Assembly: GCA_003279685.1 (NCBI GenBank)
Contig: QCHA01000001.1
Coordinates: 248,001 to 312,000, forward strand
Direction: 5' to 3'
Length of the DNA: 64,000 bases
DNA from: Pelagibacteraceae bacterium AG-390-L03
GTDB lineage: Bacteria > Pseudomonadota > Alphaproteobacteria > Pelagibacterales > Pelagibacteraceae
This document shows positions 27,620 through 36,488 of this stretch, piece by piece (the first letter of the stretch is position 1; every line of letters starts with the position of its first letter). Under the pieces are notes generated by a model. That model saw only the letters and a list, made by a program, of their open reading frames with translations. It was not told the origin of the DNA and did not search any database. The position numbers and the translations under genes are program-made.

Positions 27620-28184
27620 GAGATCTTTTAGACAGAATTCTTTGAAGAGTTCTTCTATGCATTTTTAGTCTTCTTGCAGTTTCTGAAACATTTCTATTAC
27701 ATAGCTCAAATACTCTATGGATATGTTCCCATTTTACTCTATCTGCTGACATTGGATTTTCTGGAGGAGCCGCTTTTTTTGCAGGATCTGCAAGTAAAGC
27801 TTTTTCAACATCCTCTGCATCAGCTGGTTTTGCAAGATAATCAATAGCACCCTCTTTAATAGCTGCAACTGCAGTTGGAATATTTCCATAACCAGTTAAC
27901 ATAATTATTCTGCTTTCACTGTTTGTAGTTTGAATTTCTTTTACAACCTCTAGTCCGTTACCATCTCCTAGTCTTAAGTCTACCACTGCAAAACCAGGTT
28001 TCTTTGCTTTAACCGATTCTACACCTTTTTGTACACTCTCTGCTTGAGAAACTTCAAAACCTTTTTTCTCCATTGCTCTGGCTAATCTCTCTCTAAAAGG
28101 ATTGTCATCATCAACTATAAGTAGAGATTTATTCTCAAAATCGTTGATATTTTTAAGGACTACTTGTTCTTTCATAACCTTCAT
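27612..28184 (-). CDS. regA: RegA/ActR/PrrA-type redox response regulator
   Basis: 190-residue regulator: receiver with phosphoacceptor Asp69 (VVDLRLGDGNG) and the K-P switch KPADAEDV, an Ala/Pro linker (DPAKKAAPPENP), and a Fis-like helix-turn-helix RNVSETARRLKMHRRTLQRIL. This architecture is specific to RegA, a global regulator of energy metabolism in alphaproteobacteria. The cognate kinase RegB is not in the window. Divergent from the polyamine cluster. Confidence 0.93.
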   Translation of the reverse strand: MKVMKEQVVLKNINDFENKSLLIVDDDNPFRERLARAMEKKGFEVSQAESVQKGVESVKAKKPGFAVVDLRLGDGNGLEVVKEIQTTNSESRIIMLTGYGNIPTAVAAIKEGAIDYLAKPADAEDVEKALLADPAKKAAPPENPMSADRVKWEHIHRVFELCNRNVSETARRLKMHRRTLQRILSKRSPR

Positions 28185-28321
28185 ATGGTGATTAGCTCAC
28201 ATAATTCAATACCTATTATTTACTTTACATTATTAATCTATGGGCTTAATAGGAGGAAATTTTAAAGTTTTTTAGCAATAAAAAGCTTTTTTTTATTAAA
28301 TTTTTTTTGGAGGCATTTTAA

Positions 28322-29506
28322 ATGCAAAAATTTAAATCAGTTGAGCAATTAATAAGTCAACTGAAACCTGAAAAACCGATTTATTGTATAAGAAAGAATT
28401 CTATTCGATCTGCAGTAAAATATTTCAACAAAAACTTTCCAGGTAAAATCTTATACGCAGTAAAGACAAATCCACATCCTACAGTAATTCAATCAATTAT
28501 AGATAGTGGTGTAGAGCAATTTGATGTTGCCTCAATAGAGGAAATTAAAAGTATTAGAAATTTTAGCCAAACAGCTAAATGTTCTTATATGCATACAGTA
28601 AAAAGTAGAGAAAGTATTAAAGATGCTTATTTTAATTATGGAGTTAAAACATTCTCATTAGATACTAAAGATGAGTTAATAAAAATAATTGAAAGCACAA
28701 ATAACGCAAAAGATTTAGAATTATTTGTAAGAGTTGCGGTCTCGAACGAACATGCTGAAATAGATTTATCGAAGAAATTTGGTGCATTAAACTCTGAAGC
28801 AGCAGGACTGTTAAGGTTAGTTAAACAGCATGCAAAAAAAATTGGTCTAAGCTTTCATGTTGGTTCACAATGTATGCATCCTATTTCATATTCAAAAGGT
28901 ATTAATGAAATTGGAAATATAATCAAAAAAACAAAAATTTTACCTGATTACATTAATGTTGGTGGAGGATTTCCAACAATTTATCCAGACTTAATACCTC
29001 AATCTATGGATAGCTATTTTAAAGAAATTAAAAAAGGATTGGAAAACTTAAAGCTTGAAAAGTTACCTGAAATTATTTGTGAACCAGGAAGAGCTATGGT
29101 AGCAGAAAGTGGCTCTACAATTGTAAGAGTAAATTTAAGAAAAAAACAAAAACTTTATATAAATGATGGTACTTACGGAACTCTGTTTGATGCAGGAACG
29201 CCTAATATAGTTTTTCCATCTAAAATGATTAAAGACAATACAAATAAAATAATATCAAAAAAATTAACTGCTTTTGATTTTTTTGGACCAACATGCGATA
29301 GCATGGATTATATGAAAGGTCCTTTTCTTCTTCCTAATAATATTAAGGAAAATGATTATATTGAGCTCGGCCAACTAGGTGCATATGGTTTAACATTTAG
29401 AACTCAATTTAATGGGTATTATTCCGATGAAATATTTGAAGTTGAAGATAAACCAATCATGACAATGTATGACAAAGACACTAACAAAGCTACTTTGGTT
29501 GCTTAA
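28322..29506 (+). CDS. Ornithine/lysine decarboxylase-like (fold III PLP)
   Basis: 394-residue alanine-racemase-fold decarboxylase of the eukaryotic-ODC type. PLP Lys48 in YAVKTN, LSFHVGSQC, CEPGRAMVAESG for phosphate binding, and FFGPTCDSMDYM carrying the active-site Cys. Expected to make putrescine from ornithine, possibly cadaverine from lysine; specificity is not decidable by eye. A strong GGAGG (28309-28313) precedes the ATG. One-base overlap (TAATG) with the next gene. Confidence 0.88.
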   Translation: MQKFKSVEQLISQLKPEKPIYCIRKNSIRSAVKYFNKNFPGKILYAVKTNPHPTVIQSIIDSGVEQFDVASIEEIKSIRNFSQTAKCSYMHTVKSRESIKDAYFNYGVKTFSLDTKDELIKIIESTNNAKDLELFVRVAVSNEHAEIDLSKKFGALNSEAAGLLRLVKQHAKKIGLSFHVGSQCMHPISYSKGINEIGNIIKKTKILPDYINVGGGFPTIYPDLIPQSMDSYFKEIKKGLENLKLEKLPEIICEPGRAMVAESGSTIVRVNLRKKQKLYINDGTYGTLFDAGTPNIVFPSKMIKDNTNKIISKKLTAFDFFGPTCDSMDYMKGPFLLPNNIKENDYIELGQLGAYGLTFRTQFNGYYSDEIFEVEDKPIMTMYDKDTNKATLVA

Positions 29507-30549
29507 TGTCAAATCATAAAAACCCAGGTCATAATAGTAAAAAAGATTTTTTAAAAAATCCTGTTGAACATATCGATATCACTTCATTTGACTCTCGAAA
29601 AATAATTTCTTCAATGGAAAAAATGTCTTTTGTTTCAAGGGAAACTGCCAATGCTGCAAACATTTATAATGACATGCTTAAAGATAAAGATTGTACTATA
29701 TTTTTAACTTTAGCCGGCTCTACATCAGCTGCTGGATGTATGAATATTTACAAAGATTTAGTCAAATATAATATGGTTGATGCAATTGTTGCAACTGGAG
29801 CTTCTATAGTAGATATGGATTTTTTTGAGGCACTAGGATTTAGACATTATCAAGGTTCACAATTTCAAGATGATACTGAGCTTAGAAATAATTATATAGA
29901 CAGAATATATGACACATACATTGATGAAGAGGAGCTTCAGATGTGTGATAAAATTATATGTGATATAGCTGATAGTTTGGAACCAAAAAGTTACACATCT
30001 AGAGAATTTATTTATGAAATGGGAAAATATTTAAAGAAAAATTCAAAAAAGAAAGATTCTTTAATCGAAACAGCCTTTGATAATAATGTGCCAATTTTTT
30101 GTCCAGCTTTTACAGATTCGAGCGCTGGTTTTGGCTTGGTGATTCATCAAGAAAAAAATCCAAAACAACACATGACTATAGATTCTGTTAGAGAATTTAG
30201 AGAACTGACAGAAATTAAAATTAAATCTAAAGGGTCAGGTTTATTTATGATTGGTGGTGGTGTCCCAAAAAATTTTATACAAGATACTGTAATTTGTGCT
30301 GAATTATTAGGTAAAGAAGTTGATATGCATAAATACGCAGTTCAAATTACTGTGGCCGATTCAAGAGATGGTGCTTGTAGTAGCTCAACTTTAAAAGAAG
30401 CAAGTTCTTGGGGTAAAGTTGATATTACAAAAGAACAAATGGTATTTGCAGAAGCAACAAGTGTATTGCCTTTAATTGCAAGTGATGCTTATCATAAGGG
30501 TGAGTGGAAAAGTAGAGTTAGAAAAAACTTCACAAAAATTTTTGAGTAA
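29506..30549 (+). CDS. Deoxyhypusine-synthase-like protein
   Basis: 347 residues of the deoxyhypusine synthase fold: LTLAGSTSAAGCM near the N-terminus, NAD-binding blocks, and ADSRDGACSSSTLKEASSWGK with the catalytic Lys304 (WGK). Bacteria have no hypusine-carrying eIF5A, so in this setting such enzymes transfer the aminobutyl group to a free amine; homospermidine synthase activity is the best-known alternative. Sits between a decarboxylase and an agmatinase-like gene, supporting a polyamine role. Confidence 0.85.
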   Translation: MSNHKNPGHNSKKDFLKNPVEHIDITSFDSRKIISSMEKMSFVSRETANAANIYNDMLKDKDCTIFLTLAGSTSAAGCMNIYKDLVKYNMVDAIVATGASIVDMDFFEALGFRHYQGSQFQDDTELRNNYIDRIYDTYIDEEELQMCDKIICDIADSLEPKSYTSREFIYEMGKYLKKNSKKKDSLIETAFDNNVPIFCPAFTDSSAGFGLVIHQEKNPKQHMTIDSVREFRELTEIKIKSKGSGLFMIGGGVPKNFIQDTVICAELLGKEVDMHKYAVQITVADSRDGACSSSTLKEASSWGKVDITKEQMVFAEATSVLPLIASDAYHKGEWKSRVRKNFTKIFE

Positions 30550-30552
30550 AAA

Positions 30553-31428
30553 TTGAGATATCTTTCAAATAAAAATGGATTTCTTGGAGTTGATAATAAA
30601 GTTGATTTCAAAGAAAAAGTTGTAGTAGTTCCTTTTGGACTTGAAAAAACTGTCAGTTATGGTGGGGGAACTAAAAATGGACCTAAAGAAATTATCAAAG
30701 CTTCTCATCAAGTAGAGCTATATGATGAAGAATTAAACTGTGAACCATACAAAAAAATAGGTATCAAAACTTTAAGACCTTTTAAGATAGACAGAAATAT
30801 TAGAAAGGCCCTTTCTAAAATGTCTAACATTAATAAAGAAATTTTAGATAAAAAACTTTTCCCTATGACCTTAGGTGGTGAGCACTCAATTACACCAGGA
30901 TGTATCGCTCCTTTTGTAAAAAAATATAAAGATATTTGTCTTTTACATTTTGATGCTCACGCAGATTTGCGTGAAAGCTATAATGGAGAAAAATTTTCTC
31001 ATGCATCTGCAATAAAAAGATGTTTAGATTTTGCAAATGTTTCTCTAATTTCTTTTGGCATAAGAAATATATCTGAAAGTGAAATCCCTTTTTTGAGGAA
31101 AAACTCATCAAGAATTAATATATTTTGGGCGAAAGATAAGAAAAAATGGAATCTTAATAAATTTAAGAAATTAATAAAGAACAAAACAGTTTATCTGACA
31201 TTTGACGTTGATGGTCTAGACTCTAGTATAATGCCTGCAACTGGAACTCCAGAACCAGGTGGATTATTATGGGATGAGACTCTAGATATTATAAGAATTG
31301 CTGCAAAAAATTCTAAAATTGTTGGTGCTGATATTAATGAATTGTCACCTATAAAAGGATTTAATTCTTATAATTTTCTTGTGGCTAAATTAGCTTATAA
31401 AATTTTATCTTATAAATTTTTATATTAA
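30553..31428 (+). CDS. Agmatinase-family ureohydrolase
   Basis: 291-residue arginase/agmatinase fold with the full dimanganese site: GGEHSI, HFDAHADLRE, and TFDVDGLDSSIMPATGTPEPGG. Start codon appears to be TTG (30553), three bases after the upstream stop; no in-frame ATG is near. Hydrolyses a guanidino group to urea and amine; agmatine or a guanidino-polyamine made by its neighbours are the likely substrates. Its TAA shares the TTAA of the convergent gene's stop. Confidence 0.85.
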   Translation: MRYLSNKNGFLGVDNKVDFKEKVVVVPFGLEKTVSYGGGTKNGPKEIIKASHQVELYDEELNCEPYKKIGIKTLRPFKIDRNIRKALSKMSNINKEILDKKLFPMTLGGEHSITPGCIAPFVKKYKDICLLHFDAHADLRESYNGEKFSHASAIKRCLDFANVSLISFGIRNISESEIPFLRKNSSRINIFWAKDKKKWNLNKFKKLIKNKTVYLTFDVDGLDSSIMPATGTPEPGGLLWDETLDIIRIAAKNSKIVGADINELSPIKGFNSYNFLVAKLAYKILSYKFLY

Positions 31429-31979
31429 GCTTTAACAGATTTTAGAGTATCTAGTAATAATCTAAAAGGTATTAACATTACTATAGCCACAAATATCTTA
31501 ACCGCTAAGTCACCTAAAGATAATGTAACCCAAGGTATCCCTGTTGCATAAAAAGATATCGAAAAAAATAAAAAAGTATCAACTGTAGACCCAATAAATG
31601 AAGAAGTTAAGGGTGCTACAAACCATTTTTTTTTTCTTAATTGATCAAAAATTTGAACATCTAACAATTGAGCAACTAAAAAAGCAGTTCCAGATCCAAT
31701 CGCAATTCTCACTGAAATTAAATCTGTAAAATTAGTTGAAAATAAAAGAGTGAAACTTATACCTATTGCAAATCCAATATAAACAATCTTTCTTGCAATC
31801 GTCTTGCCATAGGTTTTATTTGCTAAATCAGTAATTAAAAATGCGATTGGATAACTAAAAGCACCGTAAGTGAGTATTTCTTCAAGACCATAATATTTAA
31901 TTGGAAATTGAACTAAGTAATTTGATGATAAAACCACAACTCCCATTAGAAATGAGAGGAGTAAAAACAATTTATTCAT
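31425..31979 (-). CDS. yhhQ: Queuosine precursor transporter (YhhQ/VUT family)
   Basis: 184-residue membrane protein with six segments and the family blocks FPIKYYGLEEILTYGAFSYPIAFLITDLANKTYG and VRIAIGSGTAFLVAQLLDVQIFD. YhhQ proteins import preQ0/preQ1, the precursors of the tRNA base queuosine. One-base overlap with rpmB upstream, so probably cotranscribed from the rpmB promoter. The plus-strand neighbour overlaps its stop by four bases. Confidence 0.9.
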   Translation of the reverse strand: MNKLFLLLSFLMGVVVLSSNYLVQFPIKYYGLEEILTYGAFSYPIAFLITDLANKTYGKTIARKIVYIGFAIGISFTLLFSTNFTDLISVRIAIGSGTAFLVAQLLDVQIFDQLRKKKWFVAPLTSSFIGSTVDTFLFFSISFYATGIPWVTLSLGDLAVKIFVAIVMLIPFRLLLDTLKSVKA

Positions 31980-32290
31980 TATGCAGATTTAGCTATGGGC
32001 TTTTTCTTAAAAGGGGATTTTATTAATATGTTTTTTTTTAATTTTTTTAGTCTTGGTGATAAGTTTTTATTTTTAACAGCCTTAAGAAATTCATCAAAGC
32101 TACCTTTTTTATCAACTGATCTAACACCAGAATTGCTAACAGTTAATTTTAAACTTCTCTTCATTAATTCACTTGTGAATTTTACTTTTTTTAAATTAGG
32201 TAAAAACCTTCTTTTAGTCTTGTTATTAGCATGACTAACATTATGTCCCTTCATTGGGATTTTACCGGTTAATTCACATTTTTTTGACAT
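31979..32290 (-). CDS. rpmB: Ribosomal protein bL28
   Basis: 103 residues, the usual length for alphaproteobacterial L28, with the N-terminal signature [23 protein letters not shown] and a basic C-terminus. Part of the large subunit exit region. No Shine-Dalgarno is visible before the ATG, and the promoter-like element ends only 12 bases upstream, suggesting a very short or absent leader. Confidence 0.96.
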   Translation of the reverse strand: MSKKCELTGKIPMKGHNVSHANNKTKRRFLPNLKKVKFTSELMKRSLKLTVSNSGVRSVDKKGSFDEFLKAVKNKNLSPRLKKLKKNILIKSPFKKKPIAKSA

Positions 32291-32302
32291 AATAATAGTG
32301 CC

Positions 32303-32331
32303 TATATAAGGGGAGAAGCGTAAAGCGTCAA
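32303..32331 (-). promoter_or_regulatory. Predicted rpmB promoter
   Basis: Minus strand TTGACG, exactly 17 bases, TATATA. It is the best consensus match among the promoters I found. The ATG lies 12 bases beyond TATATA, so transcription should begin about six bases before it. Confidence 0.65.
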
Positions 32332-32342
32332 GTTTAATACAT

Positions 32343-33395
32343 TTAAGATAGAGTTTTATTTCCTACAATTTCAGTATAATTTTTAACTCCATCTCTAATT
32401 AATAATTCTTTTAGGTCCTTTTTAATAATTCCAGCAATATTTGGACCTTTAAAAACCATCCCCGTATAAAGCTGAACAAAATCTGCTCCAGCTATAAATT
32501 TATCATAAGCAGCTTGACCAGAGTCAACCCCACCAACACCAATTATTTTAATTTTACCTTTTAACAATTTATAAAATTTATTTATCAAAATATTAGATTT
32601 TTCTTCGATTGGTTTTCCAGATAAACCACCTTTTTGATGCCTTTGAATGTTACTAAGCTTATCTCTTGTTGCTTCTGATGTATTTGAAACAATTATTGCT
32701 TCTATTTCATATTGTAAAAGAATTTCAGAAATCTTACTAACTTGATCTTCACTTAGGTCTGGCGAAACTTTAACAACAATAGGAATATTTGATTTCAAAT
32801 TTTTTTTTTCTTCCATAATAGATTTGAGTAAATTTTGCAATTTATCACTCTCATGAAATGTTCTTAAATTTTCAGTGTTAGGTGAAGAAATATTAATAGT
32901 TATATAATCTGCTTCATCATAAAAAGTCTTTAATCCAATTAGATAATCATTCAATCTATCACTAGAGTCTTTATTGGGACCAACATTAATACCTAGTAAG
33001 CCTAATTTTTTGTTACGTTTAATGCGTTCTTTAATGATTTTAGTACCATGATTATTAAAACCTAGTCTATTAATTAATGCTTCATCCTCTACTAATCTAA
33101 AAACTCTAGGTTTGGGATTGCCGTACTGTTTTAAAGGAGTAATTGTTCCAACTTCTACAAACCCAAATCCTAATTTAAATAATGAGTTATATACCTCGGC
33201 ATTTTTATCAAAGCCAGCTGCCATTCCAATTGGATTATCCAAATCTTTATCAAAAATTTTTGTTTGAAATATAGGGTCATTTTTATTTTCATCAAATACA
33301 TTTGGAACTAAATTAAATTTTAACGACTTTATTGCTAGAGTATGTGCTTTTTCTGGATCTACTTTGAATATTAGCGATCTTAGTTTAGAAAACAT
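32343..33395 (-). CDS. pyrD: Dihydroorotate dehydrogenase (quinone), class 2
   Basis: 350-residue FMN enzyme of pyrimidine synthesis, attached to the membrane and reducing quinone. Motifs: [37 protein letters not shown], the catalytic Ser in [14 protein letters not shown], and [15 protein letters not shown] near the end. The N-terminal helical extension (residues 1-40) marks class 2. Shares one base with the lysS stop. Confidence 0.96.
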   Translation of the reverse strand: MFSKLRSLIFKVDPEKAHTLAIKSLKFNLVPNVFDENKNDPIFQTKIFDKDLDNPIGMAAGFDKNAEVYNSLFKLGFGFVEVGTITPLKQYGNPKPRVFRLVEDEALINRLGFNNHGTKIIKERIKRNKKLGLLGINVGPNKDSSDRLNDYLIGLKTFYDEADYITINISSPNTENLRTFHESDKLQNLLKSIMEEKKNLKSNIPIVVKVSPDLSEDQVSKISEILLQYEIEAIIVSNTSEATRDKLSNIQRHQKGGLSGKPIEEKSNILINKFYKLLKGKIKIIGVGGVDSGQAAYDKFIAGADFVQLYTGMVFKGPNIAGIIKKDLKELLIRDGVKNYTEIVGNKTLS

Positions 33396-34957
33396 TATTT
33401 TAGTTTATTTATTAACAGCTCAGTGGTTTCTTTTACACCAAAAAAACTTATAAAAAATCCCATTCGAGGTCCATTTTCATCTCCAAAAACTACCTCATAT
33501 ATTAATTTAAACCAATCTCTTAGATTATCTGCATAACCATTTTCTTTTCCCGTGGAATAAATCAAAGTTTGAATATCTTCTGGCGACATTTCATCTGTAC
33601 ACTTTTCAAGAGTTTTAACCAGTGCCTCAAGAGCTAATTTTTCTGAACTATTTGGTGTTTTATATTTTTTCTGAGCTTTAATTACATCATTAAAATATTT
33701 TATTGCGTAACCAACTAGACCATCAAATATCGGAAAATTTGATTCTGAAATATCTGATTTATATTTCTTTACAAACTTCCACAACAAATCTTTACTATTA
33801 GCATTGCTAGTTTCTACTAAATTTAGCAACATTGAAAATGTCATAATCATTTCCTCTGTTGGAATTTTGCCATCATGAACGTGCCAAACTGGGTTCATTA
33901 ATAATTGAAGTTCATCTTGTTTTTTTGATTTTTCAATACAATCTAAATATTCATCAACAGCCTTAGGTACTATTTCTTTATATAATTTTTTTGCTCTTTT
34001 TGGATTTTGATACATATATAAAGATAAACTTTCTGGCGATGCATACTCCAACCATTGGTCAATTGTAATTCCATTTCCTTTTGATTTAGAAATTTTTTCA
34101 CCTTTTTCATCTAAAAACAACTCATAAGCAAAGCCAGATGGATTTTTCTTTCCCAATAGATTTATTATCTTGGTAGATAAAATTGCACTTTCTATCAAAT
34201 CCTTTCCATACATTTCAAAGTCTATATCTAAAGCGTACCATCTCATTGCCCAATCTACTTTCCATTGTAATTTACAATTCCCATCCAAGATACTTGACTC
34301 TAATTTTTTTCCATTATTATTGAAAATAATATTTGATTTTTGTTTATTAATTTCAACGACAGGAATTTCTAAAACATGCCCTGTCTCAGGACAAATAGGC
34401 AAAAAAGGACTGTAGGTTTGTTGGCGTTCTTTGCCTAATGTGGGAATGATAATATTCATAATCCCTTCATAATTTTCTAAAATAATTTTAAGTGTTGGGT
34501 TAAAAAATCCATTTTTATAAAGTGATGTAGAGCTCTGAAAATTATAATTAAATTTGAAACTGTCTAAAAAATTTTTTAACATTTCATTGTTATGCTCACC
34601 AAAGCTAGCATATTTTGCAAATGGGTCAGGAACTTGAGTTAGTGGCTTGTGAAGATTATTTGTTAATAATTCTTGATTAGGGACATTATCTGGAACCTTT
34701 CTTAAACCATCCATATCATCAGAAAATGTAATTATTTCAGTTGGAAAATCTGATAACTGTTTTAAGGCATTTACCATCATTGAAGTTCTTGCAACTTCGC
34801 CAAACGTTCCTATATGTGGAAGACCACTAGGACCATAACCTGTTTGAAGTGTAATTTTACCTTTTTTTTCTATGAAAGATTTTCTCTCTCTAAGTAATTT
34901 TTTTGCTTCAACAAAAGGCCAAGCACTAGTTTTGTCTAAATTTTCTTTTTTAATCAT
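33395..34957 (-). CDS. lysS: Lysyl-tRNA synthetase, class I
   Basis: 520-residue class I LysRS, the archaeal-type enzyme also found in alphaproteobacteria. The HIGH-like motif is PHIG at 47-50 (GYGPSGLPHIGTFGE) and the KMSKS-like motif is KISKSKGNG near residue 290. Unrelated in fold to the class II LysRS of most bacteria; no class II copy is in the window. Operon with pyrD. Confidence 0.95.
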   Translation of the reverse strand: MIKKENLDKTSAWPFVEAKKLLRERKSFIEKKGKITLQTGYGPSGLPHIGTFGEVARTSMMVNALKQLSDFPTEIITFSDDMDGLRKVPDNVPNQELLTNNLHKPLTQVPDPFAKYASFGEHNNEMLKNFLDSFKFNYNFQSSTSLYKNGFFNPTLKIILENYEGIMNIIIPTLGKERQQTYSPFLPICPETGHVLEIPVVEINKQKSNIIFNNNGKKLESSILDGNCKLQWKVDWAMRWYALDIDFEMYGKDLIESAILSTKIINLLGKKNPSGFAYELFLDEKGEKISKSKGNGITIDQWLEYASPESLSLYMYQNPKRAKKLYKEIVPKAVDEYLDCIEKSKKQDELQLLMNPVWHVHDGKIPTEEMIMTFSMLLNLVETSNANSKDLLWKFVKKYKSDISESNFPIFDGLVGYAIKYFNDVIKAQKKYKTPNSSEKLALEALVKTLEKCTDEMSPEDIQTLIYSTGKENGYADNLRDWFKLIYEVVFGDENGPRMGFFISFFGVKETTELLINKLK

Positions 34958-35046
34958 GAATTATGCTTCTAAAAATCTTAAATCAGTGGTTTTACTAATT
35001 CTTATAGAGTTGAAATTTATTTACCATAAAATAATGTTCTTTCAAA

Positions 35047-36486
35047 ATGTCTAATTATAAAACTGTTTTTTTTACACTAGGAATTTTGCAAATAATACTT
35101 GGGGTATCAATGTTCATACCTATTATAGCTCAAATTGCTTACTCTGAAATAGACACTTCATTTTTTGGAGCATCAATTGTCACAATAGTTTTTGGAACTT
35201 TATTTTTTTTGTCAAACTTGGATCATGATAAAAAATTAAATTTACAACAAGCATTTCTTCTCACTGCACTTTCTTGGCTAAGTATAGCAATTTTTGGATC
35301 TCTTCCATTTATATTTTCGACAATAGAACTATCAGTGACTGATGCATTTTTTGAAAGCATGTCAGGAATTACAACCACTGGATCTACAATTATTCCAAAT
35401 CTAGAGTTTACACCTAAAGGAATTTTGTTATGGAGGGCCATATTGCAATGGTTGGGTGGTATAGGTATTATTGTTATGGCTATCACTTTAATGCCGATAA
35501 TGAATGTTGGTGGAATGCAATTATTCAAAATTTCAAGCAATGATTCATCAGAAAAAATACTTCCAAAATCTAAACAGATAGCCCTAAGACTAATCTATAT
35601 TTATTCAGGCTTAACCATATTGTGTGGAATAACTTATTGGTTATTTGGGATGAGTAAATTTGATAGCTTAACTCATTCTATGACTACAATAGCTACAGGT
35701 GGTTTTTCAAACTATAACCAATCTATTGGATATTTCAATAGTATTCCAATTGAGATAGCTTCTATGACATTCATCATATTAGGGAGTATACCATTTATAG
35801 CTTACATCAAATTTATAAGTGGAAATAAAAAAATTTTTTTAACAGATGTTCAAATTAAAACTTTTTTTAAAATTATTATTACAGCAATTTTATTATTATC
35901 TGCATACTTATTATTTAATAATTATGAAAATTTTAATTTAAGGTCAGTTTTTTTTAATAGTATTTCTATATTAACAGGAACTGGTTATGTAAATTCTGAA
36001 TATGATAGTTGGGGAAGTTTTCCAATCACTTTATTTTTAGCTTTAATGTTTATAGGTGGATGTGCTGGATCGACAACTTGTGGTATTAAAATTTTTAGAA
36101 TTCAAATTCTTTATTCATTTATAGCAACACAACTTAAAAAAATTATCTATCCAAAAGGTGTATTTGTAATTAAATATGATCAAAGCTCAGTTGATGATAA
36201 ATTTATTGCATCAATAATTTCTTTTATTTATTTTTATTTTGTTATTTTCTTTATTCTTGCTGCGTTACTATCTTTAACAGGTCTTGATTTTATTACCGCA
36301 ATTTCAGGAGCTGCTACCTCAATTTCTAATGTTGGACCAGGATTAGGTCCAATTATTGGTCCTAATGGAGATTTTTCATCTTTACCTGACATTTCTAAAT
36401 GGATTTTAACAATTGGTATGATTTTAGGTAGACTTGAACTGTTTGCAATATTAGTATTGTTCTTACCATCTTTTTGGAGAAATTAA
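35047..36486 (+). CDS. trkH: Trk-type potassium transporter TrkH
   Basis: 479-residue polytopic membrane protein with the four selectivity-loop regions of the SKT family: SMSGITTTGSTI, MTTIATGGFSNYN, ISILTGTGYVNSEY and AATSISNVGPGLGPIIGP. Forms the potassium-conducting subunit; the NAD-binding regulator TrkA is not nearby. Divergent from lysS across 89 bases and followed two bases later by the permease gene. Confidence 0.93.
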   Translation: MSNYKTVFFTLGILQIILGVSMFIPIIAQIAYSEIDTSFFGASIVTIVFGTLFFLSNLDHDKKLNLQQAFLLTALSWLSIAIFGSLPFIFSTIELSVTDAFFESMSGITTTGSTIIPNLEFTPKGILLWRAILQWLGGIGIIVMAITLMPIMNVGGMQLFKISSNDSSEKILPKSKQIALRLIYIYSGLTILCGITYWLFGMSKFDSLTHSMTTIATGGFSNYNQSIGYFNSIPIEIASMTFIILGSIPFIAYIKFISGNKKIFLTDVQIKTFFKIIITAILLLSAYLLFNNYENFNLRSVFFNSISILTGTGYVNSEYDSWGSFPITLFLALMFIGGCAGSTTCGIKIFRIQILYSFIATQLKKIIYPKGVFVIKYDQSSVDDKFIASIISFIYFYFVIFFILAALLSLTGLDFITAISGAATSISNVGPGLGPIIGPNGDFSSLPDISKWILTIGMILGRLELFAILVLFLPSFWRN

Positions 36487-36488
36487 TT

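Noticed and set aside
28185-28321. Known speF-type structured leader before the decarboxylase
   Set aside because: The 137-base gap is short and A+T-rich and I could not fold or match it to the described motif by eye; not claimed.
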